From assembly GCF_024139115.2 (NCBI RefSeq), contig NW_026943347.1:124001-188000 (forward strand): DNA of 64,000 bases, in the 5' to 3' direction. The stretch's first letter is position 1. Every line of letters begins with the position of its first letter. This document shows, in pieces, positions 22,800 through 31,722 of the stretch. Under the pieces are notes generated by a model. That model saw nothing but the letters and a program-made list of their open reading frames with translations. It made no database searches and had not been told where the DNA came from. Source of the stretch: Armigeres subalbatus. Taxonomy: Eukaryota; Arthropoda; Insecta; Diptera; Culicidae. The position numbers were made by a program, and so were the translations under genes.

Positions 22800-23215
22800 T
22801 TGAGATAGACCTGTGCTGAGCAGCTCTGCATCCGATCTTTACAGGACTTTTGCGTTGTTTCCTCGTTTGGAGCGCAGCGCGATGGAGCAGTTTACTTTGG
22901 CTATATGGGAGTGTTGGCCCCTCGCTCCATGCCAGTGGACCCTAGCCAATACGGGGGAGACTGGCGCCCAAGATTTTTTTATGTACAGGTTATCCGACTT
23001 GTCAATATCCCCAACTCAGCCATCTTGGATTTTTGTATGGAATTTATGCTCGTTTGTTTACGTTTTGCACTGAAAATGTATGTTTCCCCCCCGCGCTGGT
23101 TATTCCCATCTACTGACGAAGTCGGATAACCTGTATACATACAAAAATCTTGCTGGCGCCATCCGTCGTGTTCAGAATCTGGTCCCCTTAGAATATAGAG
23201 CTTTTAGAGCCATAG
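22800..23215 (-). pseudogene. Fragment of LOA-like LINE between RT and RNase H
   Basis: On the minus strand, text such as ARVHWHGARG followed by a serine/arginine-rich part aligns with VAQVHWHGARSWL of the larger LINE remnant at 10970-12115. At DNA level, the plus-strand word TGCCAGTGGACC and its surroundings are shared with 11475-11510. It is the same family, heavily decayed and interrupted by a hAT-type MITE at 22969-23152. It ends in a GAA-rich run at 23216 that could be a retroposon tail. Confidence 0.55.
22969..23152. mobile_element. hAT-type MITE, copy 1 (184 bp)
   Basis: The termini begin CAAGATTTTT, and the arms share ATGTACAGGTTATCCGACTT-like sequence. A perfect 8-bp duplication CTGGCGCC lies at 22961-22968 and 23153-23160. 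The second copy at 28758-28942 has its own 8-bp duplication, which fixes the ends. No coding capacity. Confidence 0.93.
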
Positions 23216-23258
23216 AAGAAGAAAAAGAAGAAGAAGAAGAAGAAGACGAAGAAGATAG
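23216..23258. repeat. GAA-rich microsatellite
   Basis: A run of GAA and AAGA triplets with a few interruptions. It may be a former retroposon tail. Confidence 0.85.
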
Positions 23259-24356
23259 GAATGACCTAGCTGGCCTGGTTTACTCTGTCTAACTTATAAG
23301 ACTCTAATTTTGTGGCAGTTCCAATCCCCTAGCTGCTGGTCTAGCCACGGCAGCCGTCTGTGGTGCACTCAAAAGGCCTCTCTTGTTCCGAGTTTCAGGA
23401 TGTTAGGTGTGGGGAGGGTTTCGGAAGCGTGGATAATCTTTTCGTGCAAATCGGTTTTTTTTTATTGCGAAACACTTACGGATGGGTGTCTAGGTGGCAA
23501 TCCGTATTAGGGTGACCGACTGGTTGTCGTGCGATGTTGGTACTGACTCAGTGAGAACAGCAGTGGATTCGGCCTAATGGCGGCCGGACGGTAAGGCGGT
23601 CGGCAGGAGGCCGGTCGATGATGCGGCTGACGAGCATCGTTGCAGAGGGCGGTCGGCAGGAAGCTGGACCGTAATGTTGGCAATTTACAATGTGGTCGAC
23701 GGACGGTCGAACGATGCGGCACCTGACAGACGGCTATGCGGTAATGCGACTAGCGGGCGGACTATAACGTAGTCGCCGGGTGTCGCCAGAGGGGGGGGGG
23801 GGCGTTGCCCACGCTTGTCTAGGCAGTGATGTAGTCAACGGTGGAACGGTTAACGAGTGGCGAAACGGTGTGGCCGGTAACCGGTTCTCGGTCGACAATA
23901 TGGCCGACTAGTCGTCGGATGATGATCCAGCCGACGGATGCCTTGGCGGGAATGTAGCTGACGGGTCCTTAGCGGTGATGCAGCCATCGAATGACTTGGC
24001 GGTGGGCTAGCAGATCACGAGTCCTGGATCGCCGGCGGGAGGCCGGGCAATGGTCTAGCAGACGTGTGGCCGGATGGTGATGCAGTCGTACCAGAAATAG
24101 CGGCCGACAGGTAATGTTACTGGGGTTGTTCGCGCTCCGGTTTACCCACAAAGGGTGGCCGAATAGAAAAATTCCGGAGTAGAGGTTCACGACCAGATAG
24201 CTGTGATGACGTGGCAGTCCTATGACACATTGTTAGAGTCGCTGCTGAGAAGGCCCGTCGAAAAAACACTTCTCAATCATCAAACACCACTTTCCATCAC
24301 GAAGCCACAAGACTCACTGCCGATCAAATCGCTCTGCTTTTTCCCTTCTGACTCAT
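23259..24356. other. GC-rich island of degenerate short repeats
   Basis: From about 23,490 to 24,190 the base composition turns strongly G+C-rich against an AT-rich background. Words such as GCGGCTGACG, GGCGGTCGGCAGG, GATGCAGCC and TGGCCGGATGGTGATGC recur at irregular spacing, plus a run of 12 G near 23,792. No frame with a domain is seen: the 71-73-codon minus-strand frames are Pro/Arg/His-rich by composition. It could be a decayed minisatellite, untranslated retroelement DNA or transferred sequence; I cannot tell which. Confidence 0.5.
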
Positions 24357-24421
24357 TAGGGTGCCAATGGGATGTATGGGAAAATAATTGTCATCGAATT
24401 TTAAAAAACGACATTGCTCAC

Positions 24422-24618
24422 TGTGCAATTCAACATCGCACATACGAATCACCCATCATGTTTACATTGCTTGCACTCGCGACTGACCTCGTGATGAAGG
24501 AAGAATTGACTGACCGCGAATGTGTCTCTTGCATGCGATGGCTGCTACGATCTGTCATGTGACTGAAGAACAGTATATTAGACTTGTTCGTGTTTATAGG
24601 CCTGTCCAACGCCACACA
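24422..24618 (-). repeat. 3' LTR of the minus-strand retrotransposon
   Basis: 197 bp, TG to CA, 195 of 197 bases identical to the 5' LTR. Directly outside on the left lies CTCAC, the duplicated target from the host MITE. Confidence 0.92.
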
Positions 24619-24633
24619 TCTCCCCTCTTCTCT
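24619..24633 (-). promoter_or_regulatory. Polypurine tract
   Basis: The minus strand reads AGAGAAGAGGGGAGA directly before the 3' LTR. This is the expected place and composition for the plus-strand DNA primer of an LTR retrotransposon. Confidence 0.85.
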
Positions 24634-25290
24634 AGAAAAAAATATAAACTGGCATCTATGTTTAAAGAAAAAAAACTTTACCTACATATTATTAATCATA
24701 GGAATAGTCACTCACAATGATAAAAAGGCATCTTGAACCAAACGATCACTTCCGGCGCATTATTGTACAGCGAGCGTCTAATTTCGTAATCGAAAAACAC
24801 TATGGATAAACCATCATTATGGTTGCCCAACTAAATATGGAAAATAAACTCAAGACATTCCCGTGCAGTGGTAACTCGCAATGGAAACACCATTTTTTAC
24901 CCTTAATAACCCTTTTTGCTTCTAGTAAAATCATCAATACTAATACTACCTTTACTTTCTTTGAGCACACGTCTATTTCAATATGTAACTATAAATGTCA
25001 AACAACCAGCAACAAAAACTAGAACTAGAACTAGAAAACTAGAACTGGGGTCGTGGGATCAAACCCCACCGAAGGGGCGGTTACCCTCCAATACCTTTTC
25101 CGAACTAAATCTATCACATGTTGTACATATGCATAATCAAGTTTCAGACATAGTAAAAACTAGAAACCGATCCGGAATAGTATCGATAAACTGTTCTTAA
25201 CTATAGGCGGATATCTTTTCCGAATGCAATCAATCTCCAAGAGCACCTTACGAATCCACGATAAAATCTTAATTCTTATGGTAGGAGAAA

Positions 25291-26247
25291 TTAAAATCTT
25301 GCCTGCGGACGTTCTACTACAGAGCTCTCACCATTTCGGTCTGTAGTAATACTATTCTTCTTGCGGGCGTCCCTTGCAGAGGATAATCTACTGAATGCGG
25401 GCGTTCCACCACGCTGAATTGTGATCATTCCGATCCACAATAACACCATTCTTCTTACGGGCGTCCCACCAACGCAGAGGAAGAATCTACTGAATGCGGG
25501 CGTCCCACCACGCTGAATTGCGATCATTCCGATCCACAATAACACCATTCTTCTTGCGGGCGTCCCACCAACGCAGAGGAAGAATCTACTGAATACGAGC
25601 GTCCCACCACGCTGAATTGTGATCATTCCGATCCACAATAACACCATTCTTCTTGCGGGCGTCCCATTAACGCAGAGGAAGAATCTACTGAATGCGGGCG
25701 TCCCACCACGCTGAATTGTGATCATTCCGATCCACAATAACACCATTCTTCTTGCGGGCGTCCCACCAACGCAGAGGAAGAATCTACTGAATGCGGGCGT
25801 CCCACCACGCTGAATTGTGATCATTCCGATCCACAATAACACCATTCTTCTTGCGGGCGTCCCACCAACGCAGAGGAAGAATCTACTGAATGCGGGCGTC
25901 CCACCACGCTGAATTGTGATCATTCCGATCCACAATAACACCATTCTTCTTGCGGGCGTCCCACCAACGCAGAGGAAGAATCTACTGAATGCGGGCGTCC
26001 CACCACGCTGAATTGTGATCATTCCGATCCACAATAACACCATTCTTCTTGCGGGCGTCCCACCAACGCAGAGGAAGAATCTACTGAATGCGGGCGTCCC
26101 ACCACGCTGAATTGTGATCATTCCGATCCACAATAACACCATTCTTCTTGCGGGCGTCCCACCAACGCAGAGGAAGAATCTACTGAATGCGGACGTCTTT
26201 CCACGCTTAACTAAAACAGTAAAACTCTCTTTATTGACACGGCACAC
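25291..26247 (-). CDS. Open frame of 33-residue repeats in the LTR element
   Basis: The minus strand, which is the sense strand of the element, is open for 318 codons. Eight near-identical units of 33 residues follow each other, each with RGGTPAFSRFFLCV and GGTPARRMVLLWIGMITIQ. GGTPA occurs twice per unit because the DNA unit has two copies of GCGGGCGTCCCACCA. No ATG precedes the first unit; the first ATG is at 26142, inside it, so a product would need that start or splicing. Alternating hydrophobic (MVLLWIGMITI) and charged parts resemble no domain known to me. A 99-bp unit keeps frame by arithmetic alone, so openness is weak evidence for translation. It may be a real repeat protein or only a minisatellite. 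Confidence 0.3.
   Translation of the reverse strand: MCRVNKESFTVLVKRGKTSAFSRFFLCVGGTPARRMVLLWIGMITIQRGGTPAFSRFFLCVGGTPARRMVLLWIGMITIQRGGTPAFSRFFLCVGGTPARRMVLLWIGMITIQRGGTPAFSRFFLCVGGTPARRMVLLWIGMITIQRGGTPAFSRFFLCVGGTPARRMVLLWIGMITIQRGGTPAFSRFFLCVNGTPARRMVLLWIGMITIQRGGTLVFSRFFLCVGGTPARRMVLLWIGMIAIQRGGTPAFSRFFLCVGGTPVRRMVLLWIGMITIQRGGTPAFSRLSSARDARKKNSITTDRNGESSVVERPQARF
25340..26210. repeat. 99-bp tandem repeat, about 8.6 units
   Basis: Units start at 25444, 25543, 25642 and so on every 99 bp to 26137, with a shortened unit at 25349 and a partial one at the right. Most units differ at only one or a few bases (for example TTACGGGC near 25457, GAATACGAGCG near 25590, CATTAACGC near 25667). Such homogeneity implies recent expansion or conversion. 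The unit contains an internal 15-bp repeat, GCGGGCGTCCCACCA. Confidence 0.97.
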
Positions 26248-26691
26248 GGAATTGCAGATATTTCATGTCACAGTATCATTCGATTTCACTACACTCAGAT
26301 ACAAGGAGCATTGCGATTGCATATTTTCGATAAATTCAACTATTGCAATCAAGAAGAAAATTCTGAAAACAACAACATTGAACATAATACATAGTTTTGA
26401 AAATGGAACTTGTAAATAGTAATTTATGGAACAACTCTTTCTCATAAGTAAATTTCAAATTTTCATTCGTCTTACTGAAAATCACTCCTATACTTTTTCA
26501 ACGGTACTTTCATTTTTATCAATAATTTTATTGTGTGTGTATTGATAATCATACTTTAATTTAAAAAGCCTTACTTAAACCGGTTCATATCGCCTTGCTC
26601 CGAAGTTAATCATCTTTCACCCATCGCACACTTGGAATAATCCATCAACAAACAAATCCTACTCTACTCTTCTACTACCAAGTCTACTACT

Positions 26692-26967
26692 CTATTTAAC
26701 TAATCTAAAGAAAGCCTTACGAAAGTTACTCTGTTTTACATACCATAAAACCATAAAATGCCAGCACATAAACGTCCCAAACATCCGATGTTTTTCAAAT
26801 GTCCAAGAACAGCACCCAACGGCTGGGACGATGGATAAAATCAAAACACCAAAAATCATTGTCAGAAAATCTCCGTTATAAGCTGTAAAAAAGTGTTCTT
26901 CGCATAGATACACATCTAAATCGCATTCTGAGCGCAGTTGAGACAGTATACGTGAAAATAAACTCAT
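26692..26967 (-). CDS. Small hypothetical frame in the LTR element
   Basis: A 91-codon frame with an ATG start lies on the element's sense strand, upstream of the repeat ORF. It has a hydrophobic stretch at about residues 34-52 (FLTMIFGVLILSIVPAVG) that could span a membrane, and a basic C-terminus. It does not resemble gag (no zinc knuckle). Its length is compatible with chance in AT-rich DNA. No function is proposed. Confidence 0.2.
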   Translation of the reverse strand: MSLFSRILSQLRSECDLDVYLCEEHFFTAYNGDFLTMIFGVLILSIVPAVGCCSWTFEKHRMFGTFMCWHFMVLWYVKQSNFRKAFFRLVK

Positions 26968-27084
26968 ACTATTGAGGTTTTATCATTATCATTGTTTACA
27001 AAGCATTTCTTTGTTTTCTGTTAGAAATGTCAGTCTTGTCTGTTTGCTACTAGATTATTCTTGTCATTACATTCTAGGTATAAA

Positions 27085-27414
27085 ATGCTGAAGAAAACAT
27101 TAATAAAAAGTAAAACGTTACACATCCACACATATTTATTGGCAAAATCCATAGATTTAACTTATGATGTATATCAGCGCTCACATAACCATTCTCCACG
27201 CGAACTACTAATAAAATATAACGGCGACACATATATCTTATATAGATATTTTTGGCAGTGTACAAATCAGTATACATATCAAAACAAAACCTTAAATATA
27301 ACTAATCGGGCTGCCGCTATACGTCTCATAAAATATCTTATAGCTAACTACCAACAAAACTCAATAAGTGAACGGTATGAATTAATTTTACATTCGGCGC
27401 AATCACTTATGTAA
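27085..27414 (+). CDS. Small hypothetical frame, antisense in the LTR element
   Basis: From the ATG at 27085, 109 codons are open: a basic protein rich in Lys, Tyr, Ile and Asn (for example NITNRAAAIRLIKYLIANYQ), ending in TAA at 27412. It is antisense to the retrotransposon and divergent from the 26692-26967 frame. No domain is recognised. It could be an acquired sequence or a chance frame. Confidence 0.22.
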   Translation: MLKKTLIKSKTLHIHTYLLAKSIDLTYDVYQRSHNHSPRELLIKYNGDTYILYRYFWQCTNQYTYQNKTLNITNRAAAIRLIKYLIANYQQNSISERYELILHSAQSLM

Positions 27415-27729
27415 TGCGGCAAATCGAAGAAATAGTTGTAACTAATTAAAAAACAACACAATGACAATCCCACGTGAAAAAATCGCAATGTAAACAACAC
27501 AATGAGAGGAGGAGAGTTGCGGGTCTGTAGCAAAACATTTTGAAAATTAGAATCTCTCGAGTCCGCGGCTCCCAGCCCGAGAGCGGCATCCACACAAATA
27601 TAACGAAACCATTACTTCTTACCTATGCAAAAAAGTGCTTCGCCGCTCCAACCACTTTTCGGCTTCCCGTGAAGTTCGTTCGAAACTTTACACAACATGA
27701 TGGGTGATTCCATAAGCAACGCCAGCACA

Positions 27730-27749
27730 CACTCCTGGCAGGATCGCCA
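27730..27749 (-). promoter_or_regulatory. tRNA primer-binding site
   Basis: On the minus strand, 2 bases after the LTR, the sequence TGGCGATCCTGCCAGGAGTG appears. It begins TGG, the complement of a CCA tail. From memory it is complementary at 19 of 20 positions to the 3' end of insect tRNA-Arg(ACG). This fixes the element's orientation. Confidence 0.8.
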
Positions 27750-27751
27750 AA

Positions 27752-27948
27752 TGTGCAATTCGACATCGCACATACGAATCACCCATCATGTTTACATTGC
27801 TTGCACTCGCGACTGACCTCGTGATGAAGGAAGAATTGACTGACCGCGAATATGTCTCTTGCATGCGATGGCTGCTACGATCTGTCATGTGACTGAAGAA
27901 CAGTATATTAGACTTGTTCGTGTTTATAGGCCTGTCCAACGCCACACA
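27752..27948 (-). repeat. 5' LTR of the minus-strand retrotransposon
   Basis: 197 bp; on the minus strand it starts TGTGTGGCGTTGG and ends GAATTGCACA. It differs from 24422-24618 at two places (a G/A near 27762 and an A/G near 27852). A TATA-like CCTATAAACA lies about 20 bases from the start, a likely U3 promoter element. Confidence 0.92.
27922..27931 (-). promoter_or_regulatory. TATA-like box in the 5' LTR
   Basis: The minus strand reads CCTATAAACA here. Placement inside the upstream LTR fits a U3/R promoter for the element. It lies very near the LTR edge, which is unusual, so the call is tentative. Confidence 0.35.
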
Positions 27949-28310
27949 CTCACAAGTTTCGTTACCCCAAAATATAACCCCATGCAAAATTTGAGCTCAA
28001 ACGGACATGATTTAGGGGTGCCTAAAAATCAGGAGTCTCAAAAATGTTCTACGAGAAATGACCGATTTTTTCATTTTTTTAGTAACGTCAGATCTCGACG
28101 TTTCATGAATTTTTAAGTCATTTGGCATCAAAAACGAAAATTCGATTTTCGACTTTTCCGTTTTCTGGAAAAAATTTCATGGGTAAAAATTTCAAAACTT
28201 TGATGAATTTTAGGCACCCCTAAATCATGTCCGATTGAGCTCAAATTTTGCATGGGGTCATATTTTGGGGTAATGAAACTTGTGAGCAATGTAATTTTTT
28301 GAAATTCTAA

Positions 28311-28757
28311 GGTGAAGGTTGCTCACTCGCCTAGTTTGCGTTTCGATCACCCACACCATATATTCATATTCACAGTTTGAAAAAAGCAAAAATAGCAAAA
28401 GCACTTCACGCTTTAATTAATTATAAATGTTACCACTGATAACAAACTCAGCCTGCCTTTCGATTCAGTACATCTCAGTCTCGCTGCAGAATACCAAGCT
28501 CTTGAGTAGCACCTTCATGTTCTCATGGTATTCCACTGCAAATCCTTATTTCCATATCGGTAGATGCCAAATCTTGCCGAAATAAAACGGAATATTGTGT
28601 TGCTTCAAGGGAGGCGACAGACTTTCTCCCCAGACACTTGCCCACATAAATGTCTAGGCCTATATTTTCGATCGCAATGTGAATGACTCTCTTTCAACAC
28701 AAGTACAGACGGCCTCCCACACCTGATGTGAACTATGTAAACTTCGACAGTTTAACC
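28311..28757. other. Unassigned DNA
   Basis: No gene or element end is seen before the second hAT-type MITE. The GTTTAACC at its end is the MITE's left duplication. Confidence 0.4.
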
Positions 28758-28942
28758 CAAGATTTTTTTATGTACATCAGGTTATCCGACTTGTCAATAT
28801 CCCCAACTCAGCCATCTTGGATTTTTGTATGGAATTTATGCTCTTTTGTTTACGTTTTGCTCTGAAAATGTATGTTTCCCCCCCGCGCTGTTTATTCCCA
28901 TCTATTGACAAAGTCGGATAACCTGTACATAAAAAAATCTTG
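28758..28942. mobile_element. hAT-type MITE, copy 2 (185 bp)
   Basis: Same family as 22969-23152, with ends CAAGATTTTT. A perfect 8-bp duplication GTTTAACC lies at 28750-28757 and 28943-28950. The two copies are close in sequence, with a few substitutions and short indels. Confidence 0.93.
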
Positions 28943-29318
28943 GTTTAACCTAGGTTAATGAATTTTAAAATCTCTGCAAAATTCTTCCTGCCGATTGACG
29001 TGTACATTTCCAGTTCAGTAACCTACCTTGACGATTTCGTTTAAGGTTTCATTGCGATTTGAACCAACTAGCGCCGTTGATAAATTGCAGCCCTGATATA
29101 GGGTAACCGTATCCTTAGTGGAAGTAGTGGGGTTTTAATGAGATTTATCTTAATTATAAACTTTACGATGATTTCAGCTGATGCGTCGTGCTTTAAATAT
29201 CCTGTTAAATGCAACTTTTCCTAAGATTTCACTTGAAAAACGATTGACAACAATGATTTTTCTTAATAAAATTGACTCCCTGGCACCTATAGTGGTGCAA
29301 CTGTACCAATAGTTACGA

Positions 29319-29425
29319 CCCGAGTAGCACAAATTAGACAAAAATGGTTACAGCAGCTTGATTGTGACTGAATCTGGTCACATATAAGTAACAGTAACTT
29401 ATGCGGAACATGTGTGCTGCTTGGG
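29319..29425. repeat. Short TIR repeat CCCGAGTAGCACA, copy 1
   Basis: It begins CCCGAGTAGCACA and ends with the imperfect reverse complement (TGTGTGCTGCTTGGGG). A related copy at 59815-59925 shares the internal words GGTTACAGCAGCTTGAT-like and GAACATGTGTGCT-like. About 107 bp, non-coding. Confidence 0.65.
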
Positions 29426-30352
29426 GAGTCCCATAAGAAATCTATGGGAACCAAAATTAATTTTTACCTAATTTTTACCACCACTAAAGGAACAGTGTAC
29501 CAATTAGGGGTGCAAGCAATATTATGTAGTTGTTGATATTTTTTTTTTTTTTATTGAGTTATAACAAATATTTATAATACATTTATCCATCGCCTAAAAC
29601 TACATTCATAAAATCTTCTGTTATTCCATTTTTTTCGCGAATTACTTCTATAAATTCATTTATATTTCTTTTGGAATTTTTCAAATTGTACATAATACCT
29701 AAAGTTGTAAGCCACAGTGATACTTTGCTTTGATACTGGTTATTTCGTATTTCTCTCCCAAGAATATCGATTGGATCATTCACTGATATCTTTAGCTTGT
29801 TTTTTATGTTGTGCAATATCCAATCCCAAACATTTTTGCTATTTCCACATATTTTGTACCTATGCTCGATGGTGTCTAATCTTCCGCAACTTACACAATT
29901 ATTGTTGATGGTCCCACCAATTTTTTTTTCGAACAACTTTTCTTTAGTGGGAATAATATCATTTAGTACTAAGAATAAAAAATGCCTAACATCAGAGCTA
30001 ATAAAATTTTTGTTCAAATTTTGCCAGTAAATATCCCATGGTACATTTGGGAACTTCACAATTATCCGCGGTATAATGTTTTGTTTACTTATGAAAAAGC
30101 TGTAAAGCGCTTTACAACTTGTTACAGAGATTTGAGTTCCTACTTCTTGTGCCACATGGATCCATTCCCTTGCATTTCTTGTAACTGACTGACTATATTC
30201 TTGTGAGATCATAAAATCATCCTTTCCACCATCTCGATCAAAATTTAGAAGTTGATTAATGAATAAAGATTTTACTTTACTCTCTACATCTATGACTTCT
30301 AGACCTCCTTTATCAATATCTAGATACAGTTGCTTTAAGCTAACTCTAAATA

Positions 30353-31403
30353 GGGTTTCTTACCCCATTCCCGGCCTAACATGCGTACGACTGCATTATT
30401 TAATTGATATTTATGACAGGAAGCAACTTTTTCTGAAATTTGTAGGCTGTATAATACTGCATTGGGGTTCACTTCTGCTTAAAAAATAGCTATTCGTGCT
30501 AAATATCTTTCAAAGAAGCTTTTATTTGATTTAAATTAACGAGGTGCAGCACTCATTTCAGTCATAGCGATTCCCAATCCGGCATACAAAAAACCAGTTC
30601 CCGGCCTAAGCAAAATTTCACTCAATCTCTCAACATTTTACTCTCATTCTCTCTCGGGACGGTAGAAAATGCGATGTAAACAAAAATATGCACGTTCCAC
30701 GACAACAAGATGCCAGATGGTATTATTCATAATCATTTTTATTTGGTTGAGAAGATATATAAACTCATCCAAATTTCTTCCAAATACGTTAAAACAATAT
30801 TTATTTCACCTTTTAAAATCGAGAGAACTATAAATAACATGATAACGTCAACATATTAGACAATTTTCCTTTTAACGATGAAGGATCATTTTTATAATCC
30901 TGGCCTTTTGGTAGCACGGTGCGGCTAGAAGTTCTTGGGCCGAGGTGAATTTTTGTTCGGTTTGTGAATACATTTTAAAATGTATTCTAGTATGTTTAAA
31001 TAAGTTCTAGTGAAACGAACAAATAAGAATAATTGAAGTGCGGGTGTTTAGAATTATGGTGTGGTGATTAACAGCTTCATACAATGGTTGTATCGAGCAC
31101 TGTGACGATTTTCAGGTAGGTGTTTATTCGATAATACCGTTTTGTAAAAGTGGAAAGAATCACTCCGGCTCAGTGGTGTGGCATCGGAGAGTGAAATTTT
31201 GAATTCTACATTTTTATTTTCTACAATTGAATCAATTAGGAGTAAAACAAGTGATAGAAAAATATTGAGTGTTGTGAAAAATAAATGGGAGACTTTTTAA
31301 AAATTATCAACCATAAACCTACGATTTCCAAACAGTTTAAATCATTAGTTTTCTGTGCAGTGAGCCGGGAACCGGGTCCATAGGCCCAAGTAGTGATTTA
31401 CCC
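30353..31403 (-). mobile_element. TIR element with TA duplication, copy B (1051 bp)
   Basis: Reverse-oriented relative of 358-1416, similar along its whole length with indels and substitutions. TA flanks both ends (30351-30352 and 31404-31405). It interrupts the L1-type ORF2 after its RT domain, which proves it moved after the LINE arrived. Confidence 0.9.
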
Positions 31404-31664
31404 TATGCCAATTCCCTTGAACGAAAAATTTCGGCAAGTAGTTTTAATGACAGCTAAATGGCTGTTGTTTGGTGGAAACACTTGCGATAAGTACCTAAGT
31501 TTGGATAAAATTAGATTATTCAGTATCCATGATTTTTGAAATATGTTTAGGTTGTGTTTTTGATAAAGTTGTATCAAGCATTTGACAGATTGTATCAATT
31601 TTGAATAATTTTGATCAACTGTCTCGCTGAAGTTATGGAAAATGTCCAAGCCAAGAATCTTTAA

Positions 31665-31722
31665 TGATGCCATCCCCACAGGTCTCTGTAAAGGGCCGAT
31701 TAGAAAGAAGAAGAAGAAGAAG
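31665..31722 (+). mobile_element. 58-bp tailed retroposon fragment in L1 ORF2
   Basis: A 12-bp duplication AAGAATCTTTAA (31653-31664 and 31723-31734) brackets a short insert that ends in a GAA-rich tail. It is a heavily 5'-truncated retroposon; the tail resembles that of the Feilai-like SINE at 15764. Removing insert and duplication restores the protein reading SLKILGLDIF. Confidence 0.8.

Larger units (their letters stand above)
24422..27948 (-). mobile_element. Non-autonomous LTR retrotransposon with internal minisatellite
   Basis: This 3527-bp element is bounded by direct repeats of 197 bp that begin TG and end CA, with a 5-bp duplication CTCAC outside (24417-24421 and 27949-27953). On the minus strand the 5' LTR is followed after 2 bases by a primer site (27730-27749), and the 3' LTR is preceded by a polypurine tract (24619-24633). 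No gag, protease, RT or integrase motif exists inside. The interior holds an 8.6-unit, 99-bp tandem repeat open on the sense strand. The LTRs differ at only 2 positions, so insertion is recent by family standards. It must be mobilised by another LTR element; 5-bp duplications occur in BEL/Pao, Copia and some Gypsy. An older relative lies at 20320-22200. Confidence 0.9.
24357..28310. mobile_element. Palindromic MITE split by the LTR retrotransposon
   Basis: The right part (27949-28293) is a palindrome whose arms start CTCACAAGTTTC and share ACCCCATGCAAAATTTGAGC. Its outer flank, reverse-complemented, reads AAAAAATTACATTGCTCAC. The sequence before the LTR element reads AAAAAACGACATTGCTCAC. The host MITE is therefore continuous across the LTR element, with CTCAC duplicated. 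The left end probably begins TAGGGTGCCAATGGG at 24357; the right end is eroded near 28310. Confidence 0.75.

Noticed and set aside
24417..24421. CTCAC considered as a chance match rather than a target duplication, because CTCAC is also the start of the 27949 palindrome
   Set aside because: The left flank AAAAAACGACATTGCTCAC matches the outer sequence of the palindrome's other arm, so the palindrome really continues across the LTR element and the duplication stands.
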